Assembly: GCF_023806635.1 (NCBI RefSeq)
Contig: NZ_JAMTDQ010000087.1
Coordinates: forward strand, 1-64,000
Direction: 5' to 3'
DNA: 64,000 bases
Source of the DNA: Accumulibacter sp.
Lineage (GTDB): Bacteria > Pseudomonadota > Gammaproteobacteria > Burkholderiales > Rhodocyclaceae
Of this stretch, positions 48,885-57,398 are shown piece by piece. How positions within the stretch are numbered: position 1 is the stretch's first letter; each line of letters opens with the position of its first letter. The notes beneath the pieces were generated by a model. The model ran no database searches. It was not told the origin of the DNA and was given only the letters and a program-made list of their open reading frames with translations. A program made the translations under genes and the position numbers.

Positions 48885-50480
48885 TCAGGAAAGCCTGAAG
48901 CGGTAGGCCGCAGTCTTCAACGTGGTGGCGAGTTGCTCCAGTTGCGCCGCCGCGCTGGCGGTTTCGCTGACCGATGCCGCATTTTCCTCGCTCATTTGTG
49001 CCGTGTCTTCGATCTTGTGCGCGATCTCCTCGCTGGCCGCCCGCTGTTGAAGCAGTGCTGTGCGGATCTCCGCGACGGCATCGACGATGGTTTTCGATTG
49101 TTCGCTGAGCGCGTTGACCGCTGCTTCGGCATCGTGCGACAGGTCGTCTACCTGATTCATCTGGCGGACCGTGGCATCGATGCTGTTGGCCACGTCGTGG
49201 GTGACCCTCTGGATACGTTCGATCATCTGGCCGATTTCGCGGGTGGACTGCCCGGTCCGCTCGGCAAGTTTGCGTACTTCATCGGCGACGACGGCGAATC
49301 CGCGGCCCAGTTCGCCCGCCCGGGCGGCTTCGATCGCGGCGTTGAGCGCGAGCAGGTTGGTCTGATCGGCCACTTCGTGGATGACGTTGACCACCGTCGA
49401 AATCTGATTCGACAGTTCGTTGAGCTGGCTGATCTCACCCGCAGTCCGATTCACCGCGGCGATGGTCAGCCGACCGCTTTCGACCATTCGCCGGATGATC
49501 GTGCTTCCGGAGGTGTCTGAGCTGCTGGCCGACGCACGAACCGAACCGGCCAGTTCTTCGATGGCGGCAACGCTGGTCGCCATTTCCTCCACGGTTGCCG
49601 CGATGGCGACCGATGCCTCGCTTTGACGCTCGGTCGAGAGCGAGAGCTGGGCTGTGGTTGTGGCCATCCTGGAACCCATCGACGACAGCCTGTTGCTGCC
49701 CTGCAGCTGGGCGGCAATGTCGCGCAGGCCGTCCTGCATTTCCCTGCAGCTTCGCAGCAGCACGGCGAATTCGTCCCTGCCGCTGGGCTCGATACGGGCA
49801 CTTAGATCGCCGGCGGCGACGCGGCGTGCGATGTCGATGACCTGATCCAATGGCCGCATGATCGAGCGGGCAACCCAGGTTCCGGCGAAGATCAGACTCG
49901 CCGCGGCCAGACCGGCGATCACAATCGCCGCAATGATCATTCGCCGCGCCGTCGCGAGAAACTCCTCGTTGGCTTGGGTGGCCTCCTGGTGCATCGATTC
50001 GGCAATCCGCGCCAGACTTTCCCGCACGTCGCGCACCATCGAGTCAGCCTTGCCATCGATCTCGCGGATCGCGTGAGAAAGTTCATTCTGGCTGGACAGG
50101 GTGGGCAGGAGTTCGTCGTGGAAGAGGCTGCGCATTGCTCGAATCCCCTCCTGCGCCCTTTGAACGTCGGCCTTCTCCTGTGCCGTGTCGGCATCACGGG
50201 TGAGTGCCTCCAGGTCACGCTGGGCCTCCTGGTCGAGCGCTTCCAGTGACTTCCTGGCAGCGACAAGGTCGCGGTTGATCACGGCGTCCGCGATGATCTG
50301 GTAATACCGGACGCCAAGCCACGAGGCCTCGAGGGAAATCGCCTGCGCGCGGTTTCGCTCGCCACTCTCCCATTGCGATGCCTTCAGCAGCGAGATGCCG
50401 AACATGGCGACCGTGATCACCGCTGCCAGAGCGATGATCGCCACCAGAATCAGAGCCATGAGGCGATGTCGCACACTCAT
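48885..50480 (-). CDS. Methyl-accepting chemotaxis protein
   Basis: A 531-residue chemoreceptor. Its membrane segment 1 ([22 protein letters not shown]) is at about residues 7-28. A roughly 150-residue periplasmic, four-helix-bundle-like sensor follows. Membrane segment 2 ([20 protein letters not shown]) is near 190-210. HAMP ([22 protein letters not shown]) is next, then the signalling domain with the core [20 protein letters not shown]. Methylation-helix Gln/Glu pairs are present, but no CheR-tethering pentapeptide ends the protein. No che genes are adjacent. GGGAGA lies before the ATG. It follows the kaiBC-kinase genes on the same strand after a 319-base gap. The ligand is unknown. Confidence 0.9.
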   Translation of the reverse strand: MSVRHRLMALILVAIIALAAVITVAMFGISLLKASQWESGERNRAQAISLEASWLGVRYYQIIADAVINRDLVAARKSLEALDQEAQRDLEALTRDADTAQEKADVQRAQEGIRAMRSLFHDELLPTLSSQNELSHAIREIDGKADSMVRDVRESLARIAESMHQEATQANEEFLATARRMIIAAIVIAGLAAASLIFAGTWVARSIMRPLDQVIDIARRVAAGDLSARIEPSGRDEFAVLLRSCREMQDGLRDIAAQLQGSNRLSSMGSRMATTTAQLSLSTERQSEASVAIAATVEEMATSVAAIEELAGSVRASASSSDTSGSTIIRRMVESGRLTIAAVNRTAGEISQLNELSNQISTVVNVIHEVADQTNLLALNAAIEAARAGELGRGFAVVADEVRKLAERTGQSTREIGQMIERIQRVTHDVANSIDATVRQMNQVDDLSHDAEAAVNALSEQSKTIVDAVAEIRTALLQQRAASEEIAHKIEDTAQMSEENAASVSETASAAAQLEQLATTLKTAAYRFRLS

Positions 50481-50799
50481 CTTGTCTCCCTGTCGCATGG
50501 AAAGCGGCGAAAGTATATAGCGCCTCGCCGTGCCGCGGATCTTCCGACCGGCCGAGCGTGCTGCATGCGTCGAGGACAACTCGAGGCTGGCGATCCTGAC
50601 GACGGTGGTGCCGGTCAGCGGGCCGCTGGCGTGCGCACTGCTCCGGGCGGGCGAAGGGGATACGGTGCGTTTCGACAGCCCCGGTGGCTGGTGAGGTCAG
50701 GACGTCGTCGAGCGCAGGCACGAGTAGGGGAACGAAGGGGTCTCCCGTCCCCACTGCTTTCGCACGGCGCCGGCAGCCGCAGTGGCAGCGGATTGATCG
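50481..50799. other. Gap upstream of the chemoreceptor
   Basis: Between the second hybrid kinase and the MCP there is a 319-base gene-free gap. A TATACT hexamer (minus strand, complement of 50512-50517) could be a -10 for the MCP, with no good -35. Nothing else was recognised. Confidence 0.4.
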
Positions 50800-53700
50800 T
50801 CAGCCGGGCAGCGCCAGAATCGCAGCTTTCGACAACCACTTGAGCAACATGCTGTACAGGCAGTCCGGGGTCGTCGGCTTGGCGATGAAGTCATTCATGC
50901 CTGCCGTGAGACAGGCATCGCGGTCCTCGCTGAACGCATTGGCCGTCATGGCGATGATCGGTACATGTTGCCGGTCGGGCAGTTGCCGGATGAGTCGGGT
51001 TGCCTCCACTCCATCCATCACCGGCATCTGCATGTCCATCAGGATCAGATCGTACTCCCTGGCGCCTGCCCTCTCCACGGCCTGCTGGCCATTGCGGGCC
51101 GTATCCACCTGCCAGCCAAAGCCCTCCAGCATCATCAGGGCCACTTCCCGACTGACCGGTTCGTCCTCGACCAGCAGCAGCGAGGCGTGACAATGATTCA
51201 AGCGCAGCGCCGTTTCGTCCGACACGGCCGAAACGGCCGAAGCAGCCGCCAACGGCTTGTTCGTGATCGCTGGCGCGGCCGTGTCGCCTGCCAGCGCAGT
51301 CAGGTGGCGCGTCAACCTTTCGTGCAGGAGGTTGGTAGACAAGGGCTTCGGCAGCACGTCGTCAAAGCCGGCCCTGCGGGCATCGTCGATGACTGCCGGA
51401 CTGCCCGATGCCGTCACCAGCCAGATTGCCGGAGGGTGCTGCAGGGGCAGGACGCGCAACATCGCCAGGGTTTCAAAGCCGTCCATGTCGGGCATCAGCA
51501 GGTCGACCAGTACCAGGTCGAAAGGCTGCCCGTCCCGTTCGCCGGCCGTGACGATGTCGATTGCTGCCGATCCCGAGGCGGCTGCCTCACATTCCAGCCC
51601 CGCCATGCCCAACAACCGGGAATGGACCAGCCGGGCGACGAGCGCATCGTCGACCACCAGCGCCCGCTTGCCCTGCAACTGCGGAATGAGATGGCGATCC
51701 TGGTCGGCGGCAACCCTGCCGAGGCGGACCGTCAGCCAGAACGTGCTACCGGCGCCAGGGGTGCTTTCCACGCCGGCATCGCCGCCCATCAAGCGGGCAA
51801 GTTGGCGGGTGATAGCCAGTCCGAGGCCGGTACCGCCGTACCTCCGGGTCGTCGAACCGTCGGCCTGCTCGAAGGCCTGGAACAGGCGCGGCAGGTGTTC
51901 GGGAGCGATGCCGACGCCGGTATCCACCACCTCGAAGCGCAGCAGGACGGAGCCGGGGGTGGCCTCCAGCAGGCGCGTGCGCAGGGTGATCGTGCCGCGC
52001 TCGGTGAACTTGATGGCGTTACCCAGATAGTTGAGCAGCGCCTGGCCCAGGCGCGTGGCATCACCATTGACGGTGCCGAGTCCGGGCGCCGTGTCGAAAA
52101 CGAGTTCGAGGCGCTTTTGCTGGACGCGGTCGATGACCATCGCCGCGACGCGCGACAACATGGCATCGATTTCGAAATCGGACTTCTCCAGAACGACCTT
52201 GTCGGCTTCGATCTTGGAGACATCGAGGATATCGCTGATGACACCGAGCAGATGGTCGGCGGATGCGGCGATCGTGGCGAGCCTGTCCGCCTGGCCTGCA
52301 TCATGGCAGTTGCGTCGCAGGAGATGGGTCATGCCGATGATCGCGTTCAGCGGCGTCCGGATCTCGTGGCTCATGTTGGCGAGGAAGGTGCTCTTGGCAC
52401 GACTCGCGGCTTCGGCAGTGTCCCTTGCGTGGCTGAGCGCCTGGTTGGCGGTCTCGAGGTCAGCGGTTCGCATCTGGACACGCCGCTCCAGGTCGGCGTT
52501 CAGCTGCCGTATTTCGGCCTCGGTGTTGCGTCGATCGATGGCGATGCGCGCCAGGTAGGCCGCCTGTTCGATCGTCGCCAGATCGCCGGGGGCGGGCGAG
52601 AACGGCTTGCGGTGGTACACCGCAAAGGTCCCGAGCACGCGCCCCGATGAGGAAAGTATGGGTTCGGACCAGCATGCGCCCAGGCCCGCCCGTGCGGCGA
52701 GCTCCCTGAATGAGGACCAATGGGGATGGCTGGCAATGTCCTCGACAATCACGCGCTGTCCGGTGAACGCCGCCGTTCCGCAGGATCCGGCGCCGATTCC
52801 GATCTCCATCCCATCGATCGCCGCGTTGTAGAAATCGGGCAAGCTGGGGGCGACGCTTTCGCCGAGCCGGTGCCCTTCCTCGTCCAGCAACAGGATGCTG
52901 CACAGCATCTCGGGGTGAACCTCCTCGACGCCGCGAACGATGGCGGCAAGCACACTGGCCAAGGGCGCATCGCTGGCCAGCAGCTCCAGCGAGCGCAGCC
53001 GGATACGCTCGTATCCCTCGATGCGCTTGCTCTCGGAAATGTCGCGATTGCTGCCGTGACGCCCGACATGCCGGCCGGCATCGTCATGCATCGGGCGACA
53101 ACGGTGGTTGATCCAGCGCGTCGTGCCATCAAGCCGCACGATCCGGAACTGAAGCTCCGAGGTATCGGTCGCGCCGCCACCGAGATGCGCCAAATACACC
53201 GCCCTGTCCTCGGGGTGGACGATGCGCGACATCAGGCGGGGATCGTCCAGAAACTGCTCCGGCCCATAGCCGGTCAGTTGCAGGCATGCCGGCGAGATGT
53301 ACTTGTAGCGTCCGCCGGTGTCGACCCAGAAGATCGCGTCGCTGGAGTTCTCCGCCAACAGCCGGAATTTCGTTTCGGAATCCTGGATCGCGGCCAGCGC
53401 CGTCGCGCGCTGTTCGCGAATGTCCGTGACGACGATGCAGACCAGACGTTGGCCCTCGACCTCCAGTCGGGTCATCGAAAGCAGGACCGGCTGGGCTTTT
53501 CCCGAACTCCCGCACAGATCGGCTTCGATCGTGCCGGCGACGCCACGTCCAAGCAGTTCGTGCACGCGGTCGCGGTCCGCCGGCACCAGATAGTCCTGGA
53601 AGCCATGCTCGCGAATCCGCTCGACGGAGTCCTCGACCATTGCGGCAAAGTGCGGATTGCAATGCAGGATGCGCCCCGATTCATCGAGCGTCAGTCCACC

Positions 53701-53862
53701 TTCGTTCATGGCGTCGAAGAAGGCGCGATAGAGCCGCTCGGAACCGGCAAACCAGCGCATGCCGGAACTCGTCGACACCATGGCGTCGACACTGCCATCC
53801 CGCAGGGCTTCGATGACCGACTCCGCCTCTTCGAGGCGGCGGCGAAGTTCCTCGATGTCCAT
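50800..53862 (-). CDS. Hybrid histidine kinase associated with kaiBC ([27 protein letters not shown])
   Basis: A 1020-residue cytosolic-looking kinase. It starts with an acidic coiled region ([20 protein letters not shown]). Two PAS domains follow (about residues 50-150 and 160-290). GAF is at about 300-450, seen in [20 protein letters not shown] and [14 protein letters not shown]. HisKA carries H499 ([15 protein letters not shown]). HATPase has [11 protein letters not shown] and [14 protein letters not shown]. Two receivers have D787 ([12 protein letters not shown]) and D943 ([12 protein letters not shown]). No Hpt is present, so an external Hpt could close the relay; the large kinase nearby has one. 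The ATG at 53862 was chosen over a GTG five codons upstream. The start is about 36 bases after the kaiB stop, so co-transcription is likely. Confidence 0.92.
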   Translation of the reverse strand: MDIEELRRRLEEAESVIEALRDGSVDAMVSTSSGMRWFAGSERLYRAFFDAMNEGGLTLDESGRILHCNPHFAAMVEDSVERIREHGFQDYLVPADRDRVHELLGRGVAGTIEADLCGSSGKAQPVLLSMTRLEVEGQRLVCIVVTDIREQRATALAAIQDSETKFRLLAENSSDAIFWVDTGGRYKYISPACLQLTGYGPEQFLDDPRLMSRIVHPEDRAVYLAHLGGGATDTSELQFRIVRLDGTTRWINHRCRPMHDDAGRHVGRHGSNRDISESKRIEGYERIRLRSLELLASDAPLASVLAAIVRGVEEVHPEMLCSILLLDEEGHRLGESVAPSLPDFYNAAIDGMEIGIGAGSCGTAAFTGQRVIVEDIASHPHWSSFRELAARAGLGACWSEPILSSSGRVLGTFAVYHRKPFSPAPGDLATIEQAAYLARIAIDRRNTEAEIRQLNADLERRVQMRTADLETANQALSHARDTAEAASRAKSTFLANMSHEIRTPLNAIIGMTHLLRRNCHDAGQADRLATIAASADHLLGVISDILDVSKIEADKVVLEKSDFEIDAMLSRVAAMVIDRVQQKRLELVFDTAPGLGTVNGDATRLGQALLNYLGNAIKFTERGTITLRTRLLEATPGSVLLRFEVVDTGVGIAPEHLPRLFQAFEQADGSTTRRYGGTGLGLAITRQLARLMGGDAGVESTPGAGSTFWLTVRLGRVAADQDRHLIPQLQGKRALVVDDALVARLVHSRLLGMAGLECEAAASGSAAIDIVTAGERDGQPFDLVLVDLLMPDMDGFETLAMLRVLPLQHPPAIWLVTASGSPAVIDDARRAGFDDVLPKPLSTNLLHERLTRHLTALAGDTAAPAITNKPLAAASAVSAVSDETALRLNHCHASLLLVEDEPVSREVALMMLEGFGWQVDTARNGQQAVERAGAREYDLILMDMQMPVMDGVEATRLIRQLPDRQHVPIIAMTANAFSEDRDACLTAGMNDFIAKPTTPDCLYSMLLKWLSKAAILALPG

Positions 53863-53898
53863 GTCGCGACCAGGCACGGGCGTGATCCGGAACGTGGC

Positions 53899-54216
53899 CT
53901 AGAGTGACTTCAACTCAAGCCCGACGAGGGTCTTCTCGATATTGGACAGGTCGCCAATCACCTTGCGGATCGGCTCGGGCAGCTTGCGCACCAGCGTCGG
54001 GATCGCGATGATCTGATCACCTTCGGCCAGTTGCGGCCTTTCCAGCAGGTCGATGACCTCGATCTGGAACTTGCCGGCCAGATGTTCATCGCAGATGCGA
54101 TGCAGGTTGGACATCGCCGCGAGGGACTTGGGCGTCTGGCCGGCAATGTACAGGCGCAATACCCAGTCGCCGGGGGGCGGGGAATGTTGTATCTCGTTTG
54201 AATCATTGTCGTTCAT
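53899..54216 (-). CDS. kaiB: Circadian clock protein KaiB homologue
   Basis: A 105-residue KaiB-fold protein. It opens with a variable 15-residue tail and then [20 protein letters not shown] with [10 protein letters not shown] (beta1-alpha1). [20 protein letters not shown] follows, then [21 protein letters not shown], the fold-switching KaiB signature, and [10 protein letters not shown]. KaiB binds the KaiC CI ring in the post-phosphorylation state and, in cyanobacteria, modulates the output kinases. GGAGAA lies before the ATG. The start is 16 bases after the kaiC stop, and the kinase gene follows 36 bases after the kaiB stop. No kaiA is present in the window. Confidence 0.95.
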   Translation of the reverse strand: MNDNDSNEIQHSPPPGDWVLRLYIAGQTPKSLAAMSNLHRICDEHLAGKFQIEVIDLLERPQLAEGDQIIAIPTLVRKLPEPIRKVIGDLSNIEKTLVGLELKSL

Positions 54217-54232
54217 GGCGTTCTCCGCTGCC

Positions 54233-55939
54233 TCATTGATCCTCGTCGCGCCGGCTGCCGCCACTGCGCCGGCTGGCCATCGCGGCAGCCGCCCGTTCGG
54301 CGGCGTCCTGGTCCGCGTCCTCCTGGCTCAGCTCGGCCTCGAGCACGCGCAGTTCCTCATCGAATTCGGCGCGCATCGCGGCGATCTTCGCCTCGACCAC
54401 CTGGCGCCGGTTATCCAGAGCGGCACGACGGCGCCCGGCGGCGGCCCTGCGCATCGCTGCATCGCCCTCCTTCTGGCTCTTGTACATCTGGCGGGCCGAC
54501 CCGGTCAGCAGCTGGCCGTTGTCATCGAGCACGACATCGACCAGCCGCACGCCTTCGTCGGTGAGCAGGAATTCGCGAATCTGGTTGGAATGCGCCATGC
54601 CGCGCGCCTTGCAGACGTACAGGCCGCGCGTCCGTTCGCCCGCCAGTTCGAGGTTGCGCAGCAGGAACCAGACGTCCATCAGCGAGGAAACGCCGATCGC
54701 TGTCGACTCCGCCATGGTATTGCCAGAGGTCAGCGCATTGAACAGCGAGGTGATGCCACGCGACTTGAACCGATCGACCATGCGGATCAGCATCAGCTTG
54801 ACCGGCTCGTCATTGCTCGCCGTGCTGAAGGCGCTGATCGGATCGACCACGACGAACTTCGGCTGGAATTCATCGACCAGCGCGAAAACGGTGGCAAGGT
54901 GGGTTTCGAGCCCGCTCGACGTGGGGCGCGAAGCATGGAAACGCAGCAAACCGGCACGCCGCCATTGCGCCAGGTCGAAGCCGATCGAGCTCATGTTGCG
55001 TTCGACCTGATCCGGGGATTCCTCGAGCGCCACATACAGGCAGCGTTCGCCGCGCCGACAGGCGGCGTCGACCAGATGCGCGGCGATGCTGCTCTTGCCG
55101 GTGCCGGCGGTACCCGTCACCAGGACGCTGCTGCCGCAGAAGATGCCACCGACCAGCATGGCATCGAGGCTGGGAATGCCGGTCGAGACGCGCTCGGTGC
55201 TCACCGGATAAGCCAGCCCCGCCGAGGTGATGGGCATCACCGAGAAGCCATTGCGATCGAGGATGAAGGGACACTCGTCGCTGGCGTGGGCCGAGCCGCG
55301 ATACTTGACGATGCGCAGGCGGCGCGTGGCGATCTGGGCATCCACGCGGTTGTCGAGGGTCACCACGCAGTCGGCGAGGTATTTCTCCAGCCCGTGACGG
55401 GTGATGGAATCCCTGCCGCGCTCGGTGGTGACGATCGCGGTGATGCCCTTGTCCTTGATCCAGTTCAGCAGCCGGTGAAATTCGCCGCGCAGGATGCGCA
55501 GGTCGGAGAAGGAGGAGAACAGGTTCTCGACGGCATCGAGGGCGATGCGACGCGCACCGATGGCGTCGATGGCGGCGCCCAGGCGCAGAAAGACGCCGTC
55601 AAGGTCAAACTCGCCGGCCTCGATCAGTTCATGTGGGTCAAGGTGGAGGTGCAGGAGGTGCAGGCGCTTTTCCTTCTGAAGCCGTTCGAGGTCGAAGCCG
55701 AGCGATGCCATGTTGACGGCCAGTTCGCCCGGGTTTTCCTCGAAACTGACGAAGACCCCCGGCTCCCCACAGCGCTCGATGCCATTGAGCACGAAACTCA
55801 TGGCAAACAGAGTTTTCCCGGCGCCGGCCTGGCCGGCGAGCAGGGTCGCGCGCCCGCGCGGCACCCCGCCCAGGCAAAGATCGTCAAAACCGGCAATGCC
55901 GGTCGGGCACTTGTCAAGGACGGGACTGGGTGCGTTCAT
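54233..55939 (-). CDS. kaiC: Circadian clock protein KaiC homologue with charged C-terminal tail
   Basis: A 568-residue double-RecA ATPase. The CI half (about residues 1-235) has Walker A GQAGAGKT (36-43) and the glutamate pair in [12 protein letters not shown]. The CII half (about 236-480) has Walker [10 protein letters not shown] (about 270) and the catalytic glutamates E306-E307 ([10 protein letters not shown]). The CII phosphosite aligned with cyanobacterial S431/T432 reads [12 protein letters not shown], that is S418/S419, a Ser-Ser pair. An unusual charged tail of about 80 residues (480-568) replaces the short cyanobacterial one. First gene of a kaiC-kaiB-kinase operon with a strong promoter. 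No Shine-Dalgarno sequence is visible. Confidence 0.95.
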   Translation of the reverse strand: MNAPSPVLDKCPTGIAGFDDLCLGGVPRGRATLLAGQAGAGKTLFAMSFVLNGIERCGEPGVFVSFEENPGELAVNMASLGFDLERLQKEKRLHLLHLHLDPHELIEAGEFDLDGVFLRLGAAIDAIGARRIALDAVENLFSSFSDLRILRGEFHRLLNWIKDKGITAIVTTERGRDSITRHGLEKYLADCVVTLDNRVDAQIATRRLRIVKYRGSAHASDECPFILDRNGFSVMPITSAGLAYPVSTERVSTGIPSLDAMLVGGIFCGSSVLVTGTAGTGKSSIAAHLVDAACRRGERCLYVALEESPDQVERNMSSIGFDLAQWRRAGLLRFHASRPTSSGLETHLATVFALVDEFQPKFVVVDPISAFSTASNDEPVKLMLIRMVDRFKSRGITSLFNALTSGNTMAESTAIGVSSLMDVWFLLRNLELAGERTRGLYVCKARGMAHSNQIREFLLTDEGVRLVDVVLDDNGQLLTGSARQMYKSQKEGDAAMRRAAAGRRRAALDNRRQVVEAKIAAMRAEFDEELRVLEAELSQEDADQDAAERAAAAMASRRSGGSRRDEDQ

Positions 55940-55970
55940 GGCACTATTGCATCTGAGGGTAATGGGACCG

Positions 55971-55999
55971 ATTCCACTCCAAGATGATCTTCTTGTCAA
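55971..55999 (-). promoter_or_regulatory. Promoter of the kaiC-kaiB-kinase operon
   Basis: On the minus strand, a perfect -35 TTGACA (55999-55994) and a fair -10 TGGAAT (55976-55971) are separated by 17 bases. The spacer holds an AAGAT-C-ATCTT inverted repeat that could be an operator. Transcription would begin about 25 bases before the kaiC ATG. Confidence 0.6.
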
Positions 56000-56045
56000 T
56001 GAATCGACGGCGTTTCTTGGGGTCCGGGTCCGCAATCATTCACTC

Positions 56046-56063
56046 CCCGGCACATGTTCCGGG
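56046..56063. promoter_or_regulatory. Near-perfect palindrome upstream of kaiC
   Basis: CCCGGCACATGTTCCGGG has 16 of 18 bases symmetric. It lies about 45-65 bases upstream of the kaiC -35. It could be a regulator-binding site; function is only inferred. Confidence 0.35.
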
Positions 56064-56524
56064 ATGGCGGGGATCGTTGGGAGTCGTTGGAAGCTGCAAG
56101 CCTTTGCGAGCGGCGGCGATGACGGTACCGAGGCACTGCCAGGCGGATGCTCCGCGACGGCGACAGGTTTCGATGAGGCTGGCGAGGCAAGGAAGGCGCG
56201 CGATCCCTCTTCAGAGCGTGTGCCGTGGCTGATGGTGCGCGAAATCACCCAGTGCCGAAGGGCCGTCCGCGGCGTTGCTGGAAAGCGGCAGGTAGGGCTC
56301 GGCGACGGGACGCTGGATCACCTCCCGGTCGTGGAGGAATTCGCGCACGACGCTGCGCAGCACCGAGTGCTCATCAATCGGATGCGCTTCGCACAGGTGC
56401 CGCGGTCGCTCAATCGCGTCTGGACATTACAGGAGGACATCGCGAAAGCCCGCAATGCCCGCTGCGATGCGCCGGGCGCCGTCTGCGCCGGGAAAGCGGC
56501 GCCGCTGGGCCCGTCTCGTCGCCC

Positions 56525-57082
56525 TCAGCGACTGATGCTGCGGCCAAGCATCGTGCGGACTTCCTGGTTCGCCGGCAGGACGTAATCGTGGGCCGAGAGG
56601 ACGACGTTGCTGCCTGGCCGGACGATCTTGCGATTGACATAGACCGTGCTGGCGCCAAGGGCATAGCTGCCGATCACCGCCTGCGCCTGGTGGGTGCGCG
56701 CGATCTCGCCGATCTCGCGTGTGAGGATGAGTTCGCCCTCGCCGCGCCGCATGTAGATCGATCCGCGCAGCTTCATTTCGACCATCAGCCAGCTGCGTTG
56801 CGAGAAGCGCGCCGAGACCTGTTCGGAAATCATCCGGCCGAGCGTCGACGACAACTCGAGGGCATCGATATTGACCGCGGTGGCGACGATCAGCGGGCCG
56901 CCGGCGGGGGTGCCGCCGAACTGCGCCATCAGGGCGTCGGCGGCGCGATAGTTGCTGGCGACCAGTTCGCTGTTCGCCGCCTCGGCGTAGGTGGGTTCGG
57001 GTACGCGCTGGCGGGCCGCCGCGGTGGCACAGCCGGCGGCGGCGCAGGCGATGAGGGTCGCGGCGAGAGCGGGCGCCTTCAT
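56525..57082 (-). CDS. FlgO-family outer membrane lipoprotein
   Basis: A 185-residue protein with a lipobox signal (LAATLIACAAAGCAT, cysteine about residue 18). The FlgO-like domain covers residues 60-175: ALELSSTLGRMISEQVSARF, then RSWLMVEMKLRGSIYMRR, EGELILTREI, QAVIGSYALGASTVYVNRKI and GSNVVLSAHDYVLP. FlgO proteins are outer-membrane lipoproteins needed for motility in Vibrio, or of wider unknown role. There are no flagellar genes in the window. Its start overlaps the stop of the small upstream gene by 4 bases (ATGA), implying an operon. Confidence 0.8.
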   Translation of the reverse strand: MKAPALAATLIACAAAGCATAAARQRVPEPTYAEAANSELVASNYRAADALMAQFGGTPAGGPLIVATAVNIDALELSSTLGRMISEQVSARFSQRSWLMVEMKLRGSIYMRRGEGELILTREIGEIARTHQAQAVIGSYALGASTVYVNRKIVRPGSNVVLSAHDYVLPANQEVRTMLGRSISR

Positions 57083-57390
57083 CGATCGCCTCCGAGGGCG
57101 ATGTCGTAGAGTTGTGGCGGTCCGAGATGGAGCGACGCATCGCGGTCGGCAACGTAATAGACATTGCTGACACGACCCAGATAGCGCTGGCCGTCGCTGG
57201 CGGACACGGTGACGATGATCTCGGTCTGCGGCGTCGGGCCGCTGGCCCAGTCGGAAACGTTCCAGCGATAGATGTCGATGCCGCCGGAGGTGGCCATGCC
57301 GCGGAAGGCGGCGCTGGGGGTGCCGATTGCGGTCGCCGGCGCGACTTTCAAGTTAGAATCGCGACTCCCCGAAAACGCCCCGACGGCCAC
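57079..57390 (-). CDS. Small unknown gene, probable partner of the FlgO-like gene
   Basis: At most 103 residues, starting at a GTG at 57390 only 8 bases from the divergent alaS start. The N-terminal part is low-complexity. The last 70 residues ([20 protein letters not shown] through [20 protein letters not shown]) look like a genuine small beta-rich domain, so a TTG at 57351 or an ATG at 57298 may be the true start. There is no signal peptide and no recognised family. It overlaps the FlgO-like gene by 4 bases. The missing signal peptide may mean truncation or a cytosolic role. The family is unknown. Confidence 0.45.
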   Translation of the reverse strand: MAVGAFSGSRDSNLKVAPATAIGTPSAAFRGMATSGGIDIYRWNVSDWASGPTPQTEIIVTVSASDGQRYLGRVSNVYYVADRDASLHLGPPQLYDIALGGDR

Positions 57391-57398
57391 CGACGACG

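Larger units (their letters stand above)
55940..56524. other. Intergenic region upstream of kaiC
   Basis: The 585-base gap lies between two minus-strand genes. It contains the kaiC promoter (55971-55999) and a near-perfect palindrome CCCGGCACATGTTCCGGG (56046-56063). I see no coding sequence in the remainder. Confidence 0.5.

Noticed and set aside
50800..53862. The kaiBC-linked kinase as a SasA homologue
   Set aside because: It has PAS and GAF domains and no KaiB-like N-terminal domain, so SasA identity is not supported.
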